Counted from the stretch's first letter, positions 1 to 5,633 are shown. The stretch is 7,432 nt of DNA from Actinobacteria bacterium UBA7422 (GCA_002469525.1 DKME01000159.1:1-7432); one strand, 5' to 3'. Numbers and translations are program-made. Notes: generated by a model not told the origin, from the sequence alone.

Positions 1-44
1 AAATTGAAAAACCTGCAATGCCAAGGGAAGTAAAAGCCTGCACC

Positions 45-50
45 TAATCT
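45..50 (+). promoter_or_regulatory. Possible -10 box of a leaderless sepX transcript
   Basis: The hexamer TAATCT lies 7 nt before the GTG at 58, so a transcript starting at the usual distance would begin at or next to that codon. No Shine-Dalgarno sequence sits at a useful distance; the purine-rich GGGAAG near 25-30 is too far upstream. Leaderless mRNAs are common in Actinobacteria. No good -35 is visible at the expected spacing, so this rests on the -10 and the missing ribosome-binding site. The same hexamer precedes the tRNA gene. Confidence 0.4.
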
Positions 51-57
51 TTTGCAT

Positions 58-852
58 GTGACCGGATTGATTTATGTGGTGATCATTGGGCTCTGGGCCG
101 CCGTCCTGATCCCGATCTGGTTAAAACGTCAAGACCAGGTCAGTGAAGTCCGCTCAACCGCCCGCTTCAGCTCGGCGATGCGCTCCCTCGGTGAGCGTGC
201 AGACACCAAGTCGGGTAAGTCAGAAACCCACGTCCGCGATTTCACCTCACCGTGGGATCGTGCCCGCGCTCAAGCAGCCAAACGACGTTCGCTCATCCTT
301 GCTGCGCTCACCAGCATTACGGCCTTAGCTTTAATCGGCACGGTCCTTGGATTTATCCCAGCATTTGTACCAATCGGCGCAGGGGTCTTGCTCGCGGCAT
401 TTCTCGTCACAACAATGCTCACAGCGTCCAAGCGAGATCAAGCCCCAGTTCGTAAGTCTGCTCGGGCCTACCGAGAATTCCACGAAGTCGAGAGCCCCCG
501 TGAGGTAGTTGACTACGAACGTCCTCTGACTCGTGCAGAACTTCAGAAAGCGGAACTTGATGACTTCGCCGACTGGGATCCGTGGGACGAGGAAGAGACG
601 CCCGGTTGGGATGCCGTTCCCCAGACTCTGCCCAGCTACGTGAACGCACCCCGAGCGACCGCTGTCCCACGCAATATTGAGCGCAACGGCGACTGGTCGG
701 GGGAGTCCATGGTTGACATGGTGGCGCAGTCACGGGCCGCTCAACACAATGATCTGGTTCGCGAGCCCGTCAACAACGTCAGTGATGCAACAACGGAAAT
801 CCCCATTATTCGCGCTAACTCTTCCTACCAAGCGCGCGCAGCAAACGGCTGA
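58..852 (+). CDS. sepX: SepX/GLPR-family actinobacterial division membrane protein
   Basis: The family is a conserved actinobacterial membrane protein. In Streptomyces (SepX) it supports the FtsZ ring at septa, and in Corynebacterium (GLPR) it acts as membrane receptor of the gephyrin-like protein Glp. What is visible in this 264-residue product: an N-terminal membrane helix at about 3-22 starting TGLIYVV with the typical LWAA..IPIWL pattern; the conserved basic stretch KRQDQ at 23-27 and the segment R32-STARFS; two further helices at about 79-99 and 103-122; then a soluble acidic tail with the family's Trp/Pro motif (GWDAVPQTLPSYVNAP, about 183-198). The GTG at 58 gives MTGLIYVV, which matches how relatives begin; a TTG at 52 is in frame but only adds two residues. 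The tRNA-Ala just downstream is the usual context as I remember it. The protein seems shorter than the Streptomyces homologue. Family assignment is firm; the detailed role is inferred. Confidence 0.8.
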   Translation: MTGLIYVVIIGLWAAVLIPIWLKRQDQVSEVRSTARFSSAMRSLGERADTKSGKSETHVRDFTSPWDRARAQAAKRRSLILAALTSITALALIGTVLGFIPAFVPIGAGVLLAAFLVTTMLTASKRDQAPVRKSARAYREFHEVESPREVVDYERPLTRAELQKAELDDFADWDPWDEEETPGWDAVPQTLPSYVNAPRATAVPRNIERNGDWSGESMVDMVAQSRAAQHNDLVREPVNNVSDATTEIPIIRANSSYQARAANG

Positions 853-872
853 GTACTCTCGGGTTTAGCACT

Positions 873-880
873 GCTAATCT
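873..880 (+). promoter_or_regulatory. Possible extended -10 promoter element of tRNA-Ala
   Basis: TGCTAATCT-like sequence (TG at 872-873, hexamer TAATCT at 875-880) lies 10 nt before the first base of the tRNA, so initiation near 887 would leave a very short 5' leader. The -10 hexamer is identical to the one before sepX. No convincing -35 is present 17 nt upstream (852-857), which fits an extended -10 type or simply read-through from sepX, whose stop is only 38 nt away. Confidence 0.4.
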
Positions 881-890
881 GCTTCGACTA

Positions 891-963
891 GGGGCTGTGG
901 CGCAGTTGGTAGCGCGTCTCGTTCGCAATGAGAAGGCCAGGGGTTCGAATCCCCTCAGCTCCA
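891..963 (+). tRNA. tRNA-Ala (anticodon CGC)
   Basis: A complete 73-nt cloverleaf can be drawn. The acceptor stem pairs GGGGCTG with CAGCTCC and contains the G3:U70 wobble that is the identity element for alanyl-tRNA synthetase. The D arm is GCGC/GCGC around AGTTGGTA, the anticodon stem TCTCG/TGAGA, the loop TTCGCAA, and the T arm AGGGG-TTCGAAT-CCCCT. The anticodon CGC is at 924-926 and reads the alanine codon GCG. The discriminator is A963 and the 3' CCA is not encoded, so it must be added enzymatically. The gene lies 38 nt after sepX. I see no second copy of its 3' end in the window, hence no sign that an element has integrated here. Confidence 0.96.
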
Positions 964-967
964 CTAC

Positions 968-1004
968 ATGTCAGACTTTCCCAGTTCCTGGGAAAGTCTG
1001 ACAT
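968..1004 (+). terminator. 17-bp perfect hairpin after tRNA-Ala, U-tract absent
   Basis: The arms at 968-984 (ATGTCAGACTTTCCCAG) and 988-1004 are exact reverse complements with a 3-nt loop TTC, starting 4 nt after the tRNA. Position and stability suggest a 3'-end/terminator structure for the tRNA (and possibly sepX-tRNA) transcript. No run of T follows, so it is not a classic intrinsic terminator; such U-less hairpins are frequent at actinobacterial gene ends. It is symmetrical and could act on both strands. Confidence 0.6.
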
Positions 1005-1162
1005 AAAAGCGCTTCTTGCTCGGGTTTTTGTCCAACTCAACCGGCTGACGTAATGCAGTTTGGCTGCACCGGCTCTCCAATGGGCTGCTGCACATGGACT
1101 TTGCAACTGGAACTTTCAACATCGACATGACCCGGGTTCAGGTCACGGTGAGCTCACTGGGA
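1005..1162. other. Non-coding stretch, nothing assigned
   Basis: I find no supported gene here. Two short open frames exist: a 27-codon frame from ATG 1094 to TAG 1177 on +, and a 54-codon frame from 1128 to 964 on - that runs through the hairpin. Neither has a ribosome-binding site or a recognisable product. A weak -35/-10-like pair (TTGTCC 1028-1033, 17 nt, TAATGC 1051-1056) is present, but its -10 is poor. The stretch may be an upstream regulatory region or decayed sequence. Confidence 0.4.
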
Positions 1163-1251
1163 TTCAAGACCTGCTAGACCTCGTTCTTGAAACCGATGGC
1201 ATGCATCGGTAGGAACTCAAGTTCGCGCTTTAGGGTAGAAGCCCTATTTTT
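1163..1251 (+). other. Cluster of four consecutive inverted repeats; candidate structured RNA
   Basis: Four adjacent dyads occupy this stretch. TTCAAGA 1163-1169 pairs with TCTTGAA 1185-1191. ACCGATG 1192-1198 pairs with CATCGGT 1204-1210 and abuts the first, so the two could stack. GAAC 1213-1216 pairs with GTTC 1221-1224. TAGGG 1231-1235 pairs with CCCTA 1242-1246 and is followed by five T. If transcribed, this would be a compact multi-stem RNA ending in a terminator-like hairpin, either a small RNA or a leader/attenuator for the downstream operon. I do not recognise a known riboswitch family. Chance occurrence of such short stems is possible. Confidence 0.3.
1231..1251 (+). terminator. Weak intrinsic-terminator-like hairpin with T5 tail
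   Basis: A 5-bp stem TAGGG/CCCTA closes a 6-nt loop (TAGAAG) and is followed directly by TTTTT at 1247-1251. It sits 28 nt before the hydrolase ATG and just upstream of the TATATA stretch, so it could end any upstream transcript and insulate the following operon. The stem is short, so efficiency is doubtful. Confidence 0.4.
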
Positions 1252-1261
1252 CGACATCACG

Positions 1262-1269
1262 TATATATA
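1262..1269 (+). promoter_or_regulatory. Possible -10 region (TATATATA) for the hydrolase operon
   Basis: TATATATA ends 10 nt before the ATG at 1280, and there is no Shine-Dalgarno sequence in between (GACTTCGGGC). A start point 6-8 nt after the box would give a near-leaderless transcript. No recognisable -35 hexamer is found 16-18 nt upstream, so the assignment depends only on the A/T box. Confidence 0.35.
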
Positions 1270-1279
1270 GACTTCGGGC

Positions 1280-3307
1280 ATGGACAGGTCCGCAAGCGCA
1301 GGAATAGTTGGAGCAGCAATGGCAATTGGCCGCTCATTTCAACCGAACTTGCTGACCAGAGGGTCAACAGACCAGGCGATCATCACGGGGGCCTCCTCTG
1401 CGATCGCTTATCAGGCCTACAGCGCAGGTGACGCACTCGTCACTTCGGTTGCATCCCGTTTGGGTAGATCCGATGAACCAAATGCTTCCAGGCGACTTGC
1501 GGTGGCAGGAGTTGCTGGCGCGGTGAGTGCGGGAGCCGCATTTGCTTTGAGGTGGCGCGAGCACGAACCCGACCTGAGAGCAATCGGGCGCCTAGCCGCA
1601 CAGACACTTGGGCTGATCGCTGGAGCCAGTGTGGTGGCAACTGTGGCTTCGCGAGATCAGCGAAGTGGCCCAGGTTGGCCGCATGTCGCTGCAGCGACGG
1701 CGGTAGGGCTTGGTTCTTGGGCGACAACGCAACCGTGGAAGTCAGTCCCTGGTTCGGCGACCTATGGTGAAACTCCAACGACGATCGAGTTCAAGGGGAA
1801 GTTCTTCTTTGAAGACGAAGTTCGGGAAGTAACACCGGCAAAGGCGGCGGTGATTGGTACTGGGGTTGCCGCACTGACTCTAGGGCTTTCCTTTGTGGAA
1901 TCCGCATTAACCGATGCAACCTCGAAGGGTGCGAGTTTTCTTTTAGGCGGCCAGCCACAGGATCACAGATTCGTGGGCCGGGCGACCAGTCTCGCGATAT
2001 TTGCCGGTGTGGGTTGGTACGCGATTGCCCAAGCAGACACTTTCCTCGGCAAAAGCGGTGGCGGAATTGACCCTGGTCTTGAGAAGGCACCGACAACGCC
2101 CGAGGTGACCGGCTCGGCGGAGTCAGGATTGCCGTGGAATAAGCAAACGCGCGAAGGTGCACGTTGGTTGAGCATGGCGCTCCCGCCAGCCACGATCAAC
2201 AGCGTTATGCAAATTTCGACCGCTAAGCAACCAATTCGTGTCTACGCTTCCTTGGAAGTGGCGAGCTCAGAAGAGGAGCGAGCTCAAGTACTTTTGCGCG
2301 AAATTGATCGAACAAAAGCGCTGGAGCGTAAGGCATTTGCTATTTTTTCGCCCACTGGTTCGGGTTACGTGAACTACGTTGCGAATGAAACTTTTGAATA
2401 CTTAATGCACGGTGACTGCGCCTCCGCTGCAATTCAATACTCCGTACTGCCCTCTGCCCTCTCCCTTACTCGCGTCGACGAAGGCAGCTACCAAACCCGG
2501 ATGGTGGTCCAAGGAATCGTTGAGCGTTTACTCGCGATGCCAAAATCCAAGCGCCCAAAATTCTTTCTATTTGGAGAAAGCCTTGGTTCGCAGGTAAGTG
2601 AAGAAATGTTTAGAGGACTGGGCTCGATGGGCCTGCAGGGAACCGACATTGACGCGGCCCTGTGGATCGGAACCCCCGCAGCGACAAAGTGGCGCGACGA
2701 AATCTGGGGAACGAGTTTGCTGGCCGATCCGCCCAAGGTGAACGAAGCTGGCATCTACCTCCCACGGACGCTGCGTGACTGGAAAAATCTAGATGCAGAG
2801 CAGCGTTCTGCGATCAAATACCTTCTCCTGCAAAATGGTGACGACCCGATTCCAAAGTTTGGATCCCAAGTCCTTTGGCGCAAGCCCGACTGGTTGGGAC
2901 CTGAGAAGATTCGACAGGTTGGCGCGCCTCAGGGAACCTATTGGGTGCCAATTTCTACTTTCCTGATGACCTTCCTAGACATGCTTAACGCGCTCGTTCC
3001 CACTCCTGGCACTTTTGCTCAGGGCGGTCACGACTACCGAGCTGTCCTACCCGACGCGCTGCGTGAAACCTGGCGACTGCACGCGACCGAAGAGCAAATG
3101 GTTCGGGTCAATAAAGCATTGCGACAACGCGAACTAGCGTGGGAGCTTTACCGCGACTGGGCCGCGGCCAACGCCAAGCCAGCGCAGGACGTAGACAAGG
3201 CGCGCGCGAAAGTGCTCAAGAACGCCACCAAATACGCAGGCTACGAAGTGGATGAGGCAAAACTGCAGGAAATAATTGACACGGGCCGTAACCCTCTGTT
3301 GGACTGA
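1280..3307 (+). CDS. Membrane-anchored alpha/beta-hydrolase, Abhydrolase_9 (DUF2319) family
   Basis: This 675-residue protein matches the actinobacterial Abhydrolase_9 architecture: an N-terminal membrane module and a C-terminal alpha/beta-hydrolase domain. Weakly hydrophobic Ala/Gly-rich helices are visible near 33-50, 72-92, 104-124, 135-150, 187-209 and 233-251. The hydrolase region begins around K316-QPIRVYASLE and contains TPTG-like FSPTGSGYV (356-364), the EYLMHGD and IQYS..PS.LSL family signatures (373-397), and the nucleophile elbow GESLG at 432-436 with Ser434. Likely partners are Asp521 or Asp522 (NGDDP) and His584 (GGHDY). About 75 charged, helical residues follow the expected domain end (about 600-675). 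Substrate and physiological role are unknown for the family; lipid or ester hydrolysis is inferred from the fold. ATG 1280 lacks a ribosome-binding site; ATG 1319 (Met14) has GGAG five nt upstream and is a real alternative start. It heads a compact operon. Confidence 0.85.
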   Translation: MDRSASAGIVGAAMAIGRSFQPNLLTRGSTDQAIITGASSAIAYQAYSAGDALVTSVASRLGRSDEPNASRRLAVAGVAGAVSAGAAFALRWREHEPDLRAIGRLAAQTLGLIAGASVVATVASRDQRSGPGWPHVAAATAVGLGSWATTQPWKSVPGSATYGETPTTIEFKGKFFFEDEVREVTPAKAAVIGTGVAALTLGLSFVESALTDATSKGASFLLGGQPQDHRFVGRATSLAIFAGVGWYAIAQADTFLGKSGGGIDPGLEKAPTTPEVTGSAESGLPWNKQTREGARWLSMALPPATINSVMQISTAKQPIRVYASLEVASSEEERAQVLLREIDRTKALERKAFAIFSPTGSGYVNYVANETFEYLMHGDCASAAIQYSVLPSALSLTRVDEGSYQTRMVVQGIVERLLAMPKSKRPKFFLFGESLGSQVSEEMFRGLGSMGLQGTDIDAALWIGTPAATKWRDEIWGTSLLADPPKVNEAGIYLPRTLRDWKNLDAEQRSAIKYLLLQNGDDPIPKFGSQVLWRKPDWLGPEKIRQVGAPQGTYWVPISTFLMTFLDMLNALVPTPGTFAQGGHDYRAVLPDALRETWRLHATEEQMVRVNKALRQRELAWELYRDWAAANAKPAQDVDKARAKVLKNATKYAGYEVDEAKLQEIIDTGRNPLLD

Positions 3308-3311
3308 GGTC

Positions 3312-3902
3312 ATGCGCGCGCGTTTAGTTCTTGCATCAGTTGTCACCATACTTCTCGGGCCGCTATTGCTCGCCCCACATGTCAGCGCAGGTCCACCTGT
3401 TGAAGGTTCAGGCAATGGCGTAGCAGATTTGGGTTCCAATAAGAATTCGGTGATCGTGAAATTCACCACCACCGGCACTAGTCCATTTGCGATCTCGCCG
3501 GTGTACGCAAAAGGTAAGAGCCTAACTCCGTGGCTGAAGGCAAATGCACCCTTGCGCGGCAGTGTGTTTTCAGAGAAGCATTCAGCAGCGCTAGTTGGTG
3601 CGAAAGTGGTTGCGCCAGATCAGTGGACATTGCAGGTGGTTCCACTTTCAAGTGCCCCCAAAGTCTCTTCAGGCTCGACACCACTTGTATTTAAACTCCC
3701 CAAAACGCTTAAGGGAGATTCCACTCGGACGTTTATCTTTCAAGGAGATGGCGAAATAGTTGTCTTCCCTATCTCAGCCCGGGGCATGAGCGGGTTTCCA
3801 GTGGTCAGCACAAGTGGCAAAGTAAAGAAAAAAATAGTTTTACCGCGTGGCACCAAGTACATGTCGGTTACGGGAGTCGGTAGCTGGAAGTTGAGGAAAT
3901 AG
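3312..3902 (+). CDS. Exported beta-rich protein with two related halves, function unknown
   Basis: The 196-residue product opens with a clear Sec signal peptide: MRAR, a hydrophobic core at about 5-21, and likely cleavage after VSA at residue 26. The mature part contains no cysteine and no long hydrophobic stretch, so a soluble secreted protein is expected. It is rich in alternating beta-strand patterns and appears to consist of two related units, about 46-110 and 139-194. Each has a V/I-F-start strand, an F-x-I-S/P-x-S strand followed by A-K/R-G, a G-S/K-V hairpin, and an ending with an aromatic core (DQWTLQVV; VGSWKLR). I do not recognise a named family. The frame is open further upstream (TTG 3276), but only ATG 3312 gives a proper signal peptide; GAGG at 3306-3309 is close to it. 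The gene starts 4 nt after the hydrolase stop and overlaps the next gene by 1 nt, so co-translation is likely. Confidence 0.8.
   Translation: MRARLVLASVVTILLGPLLLAPHVSAGPPVEGSGNGVADLGSNKNSVIVKFTTTGTSPFAISPVYAKGKSLTPWLKANAPLRGSVFSEKHSAALVGAKVVAPDQWTLQVVPLSSAPKVSSGSTPLVFKLPKTLKGDSTRTFIFQGDGEIVVFPISARGMSGFPVVSTSGKVKKKIVLPRGTKYMSVTGVGSWKLRK
3893..3896 (+). promoter_or_regulatory. Ribosome-binding site for the GTG at 3902
   Basis: GAGG lies 5 nt before GTG 3902, inside the last codons of the upstream gene. It decides for this GTG as start and, together with the TAGTG stop/start overlap, indicates translational coupling. Confidence 0.7.
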
Positions 3903-4939
3903 TGGTCGCAACATCACGCGCAGTACACGTCGTTCATGTTCATGCCGAGGGCGAGGTTGGCGATGTCGTTGTTGGTGGCGTGGCGAATCTACCGGGGCAG
4001 AGCGTCTGGGAGCAATCGCGATTTATCGCAAGCGATAACTCATTGCGACAATTTCTTCTCAATGAACCTCGAGGTGGCGTGTTCCGCCACTACAACCTGC
4101 TAGTCCCGCCCAAGGACCCCCGGGCAGTTATGGGATTCATAATCATGGAACCAGCGGACACTCCTCCTATGTCAGGTTCCAACACAATATGCGTGGCGAC
4201 CGTGTTACTGGAAACGGGAATTGTCCCAATGGTGGAACCCGTGACAGAAATGATCTTGGAAGCGCCCGGCGGTTTAGTCAAAGTTATTGCGGCCTGTTCA
4301 CATGGCAAGGCGACTGCGATCACACTGGAAAACCTCCCAAGTTTCGTTGTGCAGGATCGCGCGAACATTCAAGTTGAGGGTTACGGAAGCGTTAACGTGA
4401 CAACAGCTTTTGGTGGCGACAGTTTTGTCATGACCAATGCACGCGAACTTGGATTTGAATTAGTGCCCGGTGCAGCTGCGGAGTTGGCTCGCTTCGGTAT
4501 CAAGTTGCGAGCGGCAGCCAACGAGCAACTGGAATTCACGCACCCGTTCCTGCCCGACTGGAAGCATTATTCTTTTGCGTACCTCATGGGTGAACTTGAA
4601 CGTAATGACTCAGGCGTGCTTACTTCGACAAATGTATGTGTGATTAATCCTGGGAAGTTGGATCGTTCACCGACGGGTACAGGCGTGAGTGCGCTGATGG
4701 CTGTCTTGCATTCCCGTGGGGTCCTAGCTACGGGTGAAAAATTTGTGGGTCGAAGTATTATCGGTTCAGAATTTGGTGGACAAATCATTTCAGAAACGCA
4801 TGTCGGTGGAATCCCCGCGATTATTCCAACAATCAGTGGACAAGGTTTTATCTATGGCACGAGCCAGTTCTATGTTGACCCACATGACCCCTGGCCGCTT
4901 GGCTATCGAGTTGCTGATACTTGGCCAACCGGGACCTAG
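3902..4939 (+). CDS. Proline racemase / hydroxyproline epimerase-dehydratase family protein with Ser/Thr active site
   Basis: The 345-residue product spans the full length of the cofactor-independent proline racemase family (PF05544), whose members racemise proline, epimerise 4-hydroxyproline, or dehydrate trans-3-hydroxy-L-proline. It has the two mirror-image lobes: PPMSGSNTIC (88-97) at the first catalytic loop, FGGDSFV (170-176), INPGKLDRSPTGTG (248-261) at the second, and VGRSIIGSEF/GTSQFYVDP.DPWP toward the end. In proline racemase the acid/base pair is two cysteines (MCGH and DRSPCGTG). Here they are Ser91 and Thr258. Thr at the second site is known from trans-3-hydroxyproline dehydratases such as human L3HYPDH, which keep the first Cys; Ser at the first site occurs in other members. 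The reaction therefore cannot be assigned. No other hydroxyproline-degradation gene is in the window. GTG start with GAGG; overlaps the upstream stop by 1 nt. Confidence 0.88.
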   Translation: MVATSRAVHVVHVHAEGEVGDVVVGGVANLPGQSVWEQSRFIASDNSLRQFLLNEPRGGVFRHYNLLVPPKDPRAVMGFIIMEPADTPPMSGSNTICVATVLLETGIVPMVEPVTEMILEAPGGLVKVIAACSHGKATAITLENLPSFVVQDRANIQVEGYGSVNVTTAFGGDSFVMTNARELGFELVPGAAAELARFGIKLRAAANEQLEFTHPFLPDWKHYSFAYLMGELERNDSGVLTSTNVCVINPGKLDRSPTGTGVSALMAVLHSRGVLATGEKFVGRSIIGSEFGGQIISETHVGGIPAIIPTISGQGFIYGTSQFYVDPHDPWPLGYRVADTWPTGT

Positions 4940-4944
4940 GTCCC
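4931..4944. repeat. 14-bp perfect palindrome over the stop codon
   Basis: GGGACCTAGGTCCC is self-complementary and includes the TAG stop (4937-4939) of the racemase-family gene. Its last three bases (CCC 4942-4944) also form the left arm of the following terminator, so the two RNA folds are mutually exclusive. It may be a protein site, an alternative 3' hairpin (GGGA/TCCC), or coincidence. Confidence 0.5.
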
Positions 4945-4971
4945 AAAAACGTACTATTTATTGGGCTTTTT
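4942..4971 (+). terminator. Intrinsic terminator of the three-gene operon
   Basis: CCCAA (4942-4946) pairs with TTGGG (4961-4965), extendable past an A/A mismatch by two A-T pairs, and is followed by CTTTTT (4966-4971). It begins 2 nt after the stop codon. The stem is modest but the layout is that of a Rho-independent terminator. Confidence 0.55.
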
Positions 4972-5044
4972 GCATCCCTTACATTCCTCGAACATTGTGG
5001 GCATGACTCTGGATTTTATTTCTGGTGCAATTGAAGTAACAGAA

Positions 5045-5050
5045 AAGGAG
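5045..5050 (+). promoter_or_regulatory. Strong ribosome-binding site for the DUF2202 gene
   Basis: AAGGAG with a 6-nt spacer to ATG 5057. It fixes the start: the frame is open back to TTG 4961, but those codons include the upstream terminator's right arm and T-run, and only ATG 5057 places a signal peptide at the N-terminus. I see no convincing promoter in 4972-5044. Confidence 0.8.
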
Positions 5051-5056
5051 AAAATC

Positions 5057-5590
5057 ATGAGGAACATGACGAGTGGTTCGAAGAAATTGGTAGCTGGACT
5101 CGGAGCAGTCCTAATCGCAGGATCAGTTCTTGGAGGGGTTGCTACGTCAGCGCAAGCGGCAGCAAAGCCGGATGCAGCGGCGCTGCAATACATGGTTGCT
5201 GAGGAGAAGTTGGCACACGATGTTTATGTAACTTTGGGAGATGAATATGGGTTGCGTGTATTCACCAACATCGCACGAAGTGAGACGCAGCATCAGAGCG
5301 CGGTAGCAAGGTTGTTGGACAAGTATGGGATTAAGAATCCAACTCTTGGCGACAAGGTCGGCGTATTCGACGACCCGAAGTTGCAGAAGCTCTATGACGA
5401 TTTGGTGGCAAAGGGAATGCTTTCCTTGCAGGATGCACTCGAAGTTGGTGTGCTCGTAGAGGAAACTGATATCGCCGATCTCAAAGAGGTTATTGCTGGC
5501 AACGAACCGGCAGCGGTGGATCGCGTCCTGACCAACTTGTTGAACGCTTCCTACAAGCACCTTGCTGCTTTTGAGCGTCAGCTCAACTAA
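5057..5590 (+). CDS. Exported ferritin-like DUF2202 protein
   Basis: The 177-residue product has a Sec signal peptide (basic MRNMTSGSKK, hydrophobic core 11-30, cleavage probably after AQA at 34) and then one DUF2202 domain (PF09968), which belongs to the ferritin-like four-helix group. Family hallmarks visible: EEKLAHDVY (49-57), YGLRVFTNIARSETQHQ (64-80), KYG...P..GDKVGVFDDPKLQ (89-110), L.DALEVG.LVEETDIADL (124-142) and a final helix with N163 and H168. Glu50, Glu76, His79, Glu136 and perhaps His168 are the plausible metal-binding residues by analogy with ferritin-like sites. Function is not established for the family; metal binding or redox protection outside the membrane is inference. 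It is a single gene: strong ribosome-binding site upstream, perfect hairpin 8 nt after the stop. Confidence 0.88.
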   Translation: MRNMTSGSKKLVAGLGAVLIAGSVLGGVATSAQAAAKPDAAALQYMVAEEKLAHDVYVTLGDEYGLRVFTNIARSETQHQSAVARLLDKYGIKNPTLGDKVGVFDDPKLQKLYDDLVAKGMLSLQDALEVGVLVEETDIADLKEVIAGNEPAAVDRVLTNLLNASYKHLAAFERQLN

Positions 5591-5597
5591 TAAGCAG

Positions 5598-5633
5598 TGA
5601 GCCCTCAACTACCCATTGGTAGTTGAGGGCTCA
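5598..5633 (+). terminator. 16-bp perfect hairpin after the DUF2202 gene, U-tract absent
   Basis: Arms 5598-5613 (TGAGCCCTCAACTACC) and 5618-5633 are exact reverse complements with the loop CATT, placed 8 nt after the stop codon. Like the hairpin after the tRNA it is long, perfect and not followed by a T-run. It most likely ends the DUF2202 transcript. Confidence 0.65.

Noticed and set aside
888..1106. 72-codon minus-strand frame over the tRNA, containing GAEGIRTP
   Set aside because: It is the antisense of tRNA-Ala; the AEGIRTP string is a well-known artefact of translating tRNA genes in the wrong direction.
964..1128. 54-residue minus-strand frame starting MSMLKVPV
   Set aside because: It reads straight through the perfect hairpin at 968-1004, lacks a ribosome-binding site, and the product is not recognisable.
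1094..1177. 27-residue + frame starting MDFATGTF
   Set aside because: No ribosome-binding site, no recognisable product, too short to stand out from chance in open sequence.
891..1280. Integration site or genomic island at the tRNA 3' end
   Set aside because: No integrase, no direct repeat of the tRNA 3' end and no change in gene character within the window.
3276..3311. Upstream TTG start for the secreted protein
   Set aside because: It would overlap the hydrolase gene and bury the signal peptide behind 12 extra residues; ATG 3312 gives a proper signal peptide.
4961..5056. Upstream TTG start for the DUF2202 gene
   Set aside because: It would translate the terminator's right arm and T-run and displace the signal peptide; ATG 5057 has AAGGAG at ideal spacing.
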